Origin: Virgisporangium aurantiacum
GTDB lineage: Bacteria; Actinomycetota; Actinomycetes; Mycobacteriales; Micromonosporaceae
DNA: 64,000 nt
Assembly (NCBI RefSeq): GCF_016863635.1
Contig: NZ_BOPG01000033.1
Coordinates: forward strand, 310,001 to 374,000
Direction: 5' to 3'
The notes below the pieces were generated by a model. The model ran no database searches and had not been told where the DNA came from. It was given only the letters and a program-made list of their open reading frames with translations. This document shows positions 61,787 to 64,000 of the stretch, piece by piece (position 1 is the stretch's first letter; each line of letters opens with the position of its first letter). The position numbers and the translations under genes are program-made.

Positions 61787-62249
61787 CGTCTTCTTCTTCC
61801 ATCGCGAACAGATTGTCGACCGCGAGCCGGCTGGTCGGTCGCCACACCAGGTAGACCGCGACGGCGAGCAGGGCCACGTCGCGCGCGATCTCCCAGAAGT
61901 AGGTGGGTGACCGGCCGGCCGCGAGCTCGCCGCCGCCGCCGAAGCAGCCGCAGTCGATGCGCAGCCCGCGGGCCCAGGCCGACGCGATGCCGCCGATGAA
62001 CACCATCAGCAGCGTCGAGCTCGCGACCGCCGCGATCCGGGTGGCGAACCCGGCCACCAGGAGCACCCCGATCGTGATCTCGACGAACGGCAGCGCCGCG
62101 CCCACCACCTTGGAGACCTCGTAGGGCAGCAGGTCGTACGCGTGCACCGCCCGCACCGACCCCTGGAGGTCGCTCACCTTGGTGGCACCGGCGACCAGCC
62201 ACACCCCGGCCAGCAGCAACCGCGCCGCCGACCGAATCCACAAGCTCAC
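61725..62249 (-). CDS. MauE/DoxX-like membrane protein with acidic tail
   Basis: 174 residues. Four membrane helices (AARLLLAGVWLVAGATKV, VGAALPFVEITIGVLLVAGF, ASSTLLMVFIGGIAS, ARDVALLAVAVYLVW) with CGCFGGGG in a loop, the cysteine pair of the MauE/DoxX redox family. The last 35 residues are very acidic. GTG at 62249 overlaps the sigma factor stop (GTGA). It probably passes electrons or oxidation to the DsbA-like protein encoded downstream. Confidence 0.88.
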   Translation of the reverse strand: MSLWIRSAARLLLAGVWLVAGATKVSDLQGSVRAVHAYDLLPYEVSKVVGAALPFVEITIGVLLVAGFATRIAAVASSTLLMVFIGGIASAWARGLRIDCGCFGGGGELAAGRSPTYFWEIARDVALLAVAVYLVWRPTSRLAVDNLFAMEEEDDGDEEEAGEDAREHAGEESR

Positions 62250-62836
62250 AAAGGCTTGGTCGTAACGGACGCCGGTTCGGTTCCCGCCTGGGTGTTCTCA
62301 CAGAGTTCCGGCGCGCTGCCCAGCGCGTCCACGAGCTCTGCCCTGGCCCGGGCGACGCGCGACCGGATGGTGCCGACCGGGACGCCCTCGACGGCGGCCG
62401 CCTCGACGTAGGAGAGGCCGGCGACCTGGGTGAGCACGAACGCGGCCCGGCGCAGCGGGTCGAGCCGCCGGAGCAGGTCGAGCGCGTCGACCAGGCCGGT
62501 GTCGTCGGGGCCGGGGTCCGCGGGGGCGGCGAGGAGTCGGTCGCCGAGCCGCCGCCGGCGCACGGTGGCGCGGAGGTGGTCGGCGCACGTGCGGCGGGCG
62601 ATCGACAGCAGCCAGGTGCGCACCCCGGCCCGGCCCTCGAACGTGGGCAGCGCCTTCAGCGCCCGCAGGAACGTCTCCTGGGTGAGGTCGTCGGCGGCGT
62701 CGCGGTCGACCAGCGCGGCGGCGAGCCGCCACACCTCGGCCTGGGTGGCCCGCACGAACGCGCCCTGTGCGATCGGATCGCCCGTCGCGGCAGCGACGGC
62801 GACGGCCTCGAGGTCGTCGCGCTGGGCAGGGATCAC
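62246..62836 (-). CDS. ECF sigma factor (SigC-like)
   Basis: 196 residues. Region 2 (QAEVWRLAAALVDRDAADDL, TQETFLRALKALPTFEGR) and region 4 (VLTQVAGLSYVEAAAVEGVPVGTIRSRVARAR) are clear. GTG 62836 lies six bases after TACGCT. It is translated with MauE- and DsbA-like genes and is divergent from a zf-HC2 protein, the likely anti-sigma factor. It may control envelope redox or copper genes, inferred from neighbours. Confidence 0.9.
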   Translation of the reverse strand: MIPAQRDDLEAVAVAAATGDPIAQGAFVRATQAEVWRLAAALVDRDAADDLTQETFLRALKALPTFEGRAGVRTWLLSIARRTCADHLRATVRRRRLGDRLLAAPADPGPDDTGLVDALDLLRRLDPLRRAAFVLTQVAGLSYVEAAAVEGVPVGTIRSRVARARAELVDALGSAPELCENTQAGTEPASVTTKPL

Positions 62837-62842
62837 GCACCG

Positions 62843-62848
62843 AGCGTA
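62843..62848 (-). promoter_or_regulatory. Leaderless-type -10 element for the SigC-like gene
   Basis: TACGCT on the minus strand, six bases before the GTG at 62836. Confidence 0.5.
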
Positions 62849-62897
62849 CGACGCCCGGGGTGGGAACTTTCCGTCCGGTCTGGTCGACTTGGTTTCC

Positions 62898-63518
62898 ATG
62901 ACGTGCTCGCAGGTCCGCCTCGCGCTCTCCGCCCGCCTCGACGGTGAGGACCCCGGCTTCGACCCGGACGACCACCTCCGTGGGTGCGCCGGCTGCCGGC
63001 AGTGGCTGGCGCAGGCCGAAGCGCTGGGCCTGATGCTGCGGGTGCCGACGCGGGCGACGCCCGACGTCACCGAGGCGGTGCTGGCCCGGCTCGCCGCCGA
63101 GAAGTCGGCCGCCCGGTCGGCCGCCGCGGCGAAGGCGGCGCGCTGGACCGACGCGCTGCGCCTCGGCCTCGGCGGGATCGCCGCCGTGCAGTTGCTGCTG
63201 GCGTTGCCGGGCGTGCTGGGGCTGGAGGGGTCGCACGCGCACCACGAGGTGGCCGCGGTGGCCGTCGCGTTCCTGCTGGCCGCGTTCCGCCCGGCGCTGG
63301 CGAAGCCGTACGCGCCGGTGGCCGTCGTGCTGGCCGGGTGCCTGGTGCTCTCCGCGGTCCTGGACCTGTCACAGGGGGTGACCACCGTCGGTCACGAGGC
63401 GGGTCACCTGATGACGGTCATTCCGGCCGCTATGCTCGTTGCGCTGGCGTACCGGCCCGGCACCCCGCCTCCCATGCAGCCGGCGCACGGCCGGCGGGAG
63501 GAAGTGGCGGTGCGGTGA
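62898..63518 (+). CDS. zf-HC2 membrane protein, probable anti-sigma factor
   Basis: 206 residues. The N-terminal zinc anti-sigma motif is MTCSQVRLALSARLDGE, then HLRGCAGCRQWL (His-x3-Cys-x2-Cys). Three or four membrane helices follow, one with His-rich loop GSHAHHE that may bind metal. It faces the SigC-like gene on the opposite strand and precedes a CopC/CopD gene with GTGA overlap, suggesting copper-linked sigma control. Confidence 0.88.
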   Translation: MTCSQVRLALSARLDGEDPGFDPDDHLRGCAGCRQWLAQAEALGLMLRVPTRATPDVTEAVLARLAAEKSAARSAAAAKAARWTDALRLGLGGIAAVQLLLALPGVLGLEGSHAHHEVAAVAVAFLLAAFRPALAKPYAPVAVVLAGCLVLSAVLDLSQGVTTVGHEAGHLMTVIPAAMLVALAYRPGTPPPMQPAHGRREEVAVR

Positions 63519-64000
63519 TCGGGCGCGGTTCGCGCAAGTTCAGCCTGGCGGTACTCGTCGGGATCGCGTTTGTCCTGCTGGCGTCGTCGCCCGCGGCCGC
63601 GCACGCGGCGCTGAGCAGCACCGACCCGCCGCCGAACGCGATCCTCGCGAGCCCACCCGGCGCGATCACGCTCACGTTCACCGAGGGCGTCCGGGCCGTC
63701 TCCCAGCGGATCAAGGTGATCGGGCCAGATCGATCGGTGGTGAGTTCGGGCAACCCCACCACCACCGGCTCGAAGTTGACGATCCCGGTCCGCACCGACG
63801 CCGGCAAGGGCACCTACCTGGTGACGTACCGGGTGATCTCGGCCGACAGCCACCCGATCGGCGGGAGTTTCGTCTACCACGTCGGCGCGCCGTCGGCCGA
63901 TCCGCCGCAGGAGGGGCAGGCCGCGATCACCAAGGTCGACCCGGTGGTCGCCTGGACGCTCGGCGCCGCCCGGTACCTCGGCTACGTCGGCCTGGTGCTG
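63515..64000 (+). CDS. Copper resistance CopC/CopD protein, 3' end missing
   Basis: The first 162 residues are visible. A signal peptide ends at AAAHA (about residue 30); the mature domain begins HAALSSTDPPPNA, the CopC copper-site N-terminal His, and has SADSHPIGGSFVYHV, the second copper-site segment. The last visible residues begin a membrane helix (TLGAARYLGYVGLVL), as in CopC-CopD fusions. GTG 63515 overlaps the zf-HC2 stop. The gene continues past the window. Confidence 0.9.
   Translation, partial: MIGRGSRKFSLAVLVGIAFVLLASSPAAAHAALSSTDPPPNAILASPPGAITLTFTEGVRAVSQRIKVIGPDRSVVSSGNPTTTGSKLTIPVRTDAGKGTYLVTYRVISADSHPIGGSFVYHVGAPSADPPQEGQAAITKVDPVVAWTLGAARYLGYVGLVL

Overview
The window is about 72% G+C, densely packed, rich in GTG starts, and has many short start/stop overlaps (GTGA, ATGA, TTGA). 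It is a chromosomal segment of a high-GC actinomycete. The block pncB / clpS / DUF2017 / mec / cysO / cysM / murI / Rv1339-type hydrolase / rph / rdgB has the same order as the Mycobacterium tuberculosis Rv1330c-Rv1341 region. Gene content (F420-type luciferase-like oxidoreductase, SigE-type ECF factor, DUF6328, DUF2017) fits Micromonosporales or a close relative; that placement is inference. I saw no insertion sequence, prophage, CRISPR array or rRNA. There is one tRNA gene.

Layout. 1-8.5 kb: small membrane and hydrolase genes (ABA4-like, metallo-beta-lactamase fold, DedA), a membrane-anchored phosphatase-like protein, a serine hydrolase coupled to a DinB-ankyrin fusion, a WYL regulator and a cation efflux protein. 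8.5-15.5 kb: an ECF sigma factor with a partner membrane protein, a PLP decarboxylase with an elaborate 5' leader, a secreted beta-propeller protein and a soluble sensor kinase. 15.5-27 kb: a secreted pullulanase, an MscS channel, a MarR regulator, a FtsX-type exporter with two ATPases, and ctaD. 27-41 kb: STAS protein, NAD salvage genes (pncA, pncB) coupled to a large LuxR-type regulator, a degenerate dynamin-like protein, clpS, the CysO cysteine-biosynthesis module, murI, a cyclic-nucleotide-phosphodiesterase-like hydrolase, a mannosyltransferase, rph and rdgB. 41-48 kb: a complete, fully overlapping histidine utilisation operon (hutU-M20 amidohydrolase-hutF-hutI-hutH). 48-56 kb: SigE-type sigma factor with propeller partner, a divergent luciferase-like oxidoreductase/MarR pair, an ABC-2 exporter with its own Cro/CI-type regulator, an MFS transporter and an aromatic amino acid decarboxylase. 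56-64 kb: an unusual tRNA, the ATP-grasp/alpha-E/transglutaminase operon, bcp, a lone CbiO-type ATPase, a DsbA-like/MauE-like redox pair behind an ECF sigma factor, and a zf-HC2 protein followed by a CopC/CopD gene that runs off the window.

Genes working together. Cysteine is made by the CysO (sulfur carrier)-CysM-Mec route. Here CysO carries residues beyond its Gly-Gly, so the JAMM protease Mec may also mature it. Histidine is degraded via HutH, HutU, HutI and HutF; an M20-family enzyme sits where the N-formylglutamate deformylase would be expected. NAD salvage genes are translationally coupled to a regulator. ECF sigma factors at 8.7, 48.1 and 62.8 kb are each adjacent to a membrane protein that could act as a partner.

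Non-coding signals. Many genes start 6-7 bases after a TANNNT hexamer, the actinobacterial leaderless arrangement. A 13-base palindrome GTCCAYWRTGGAC recurs nine times, always inside coding sequence and in more than one reading phase. There are three strong hairpin terminators, one REP-like intergenic inverted repeat, and candidate operators for two MarR-type regulators.
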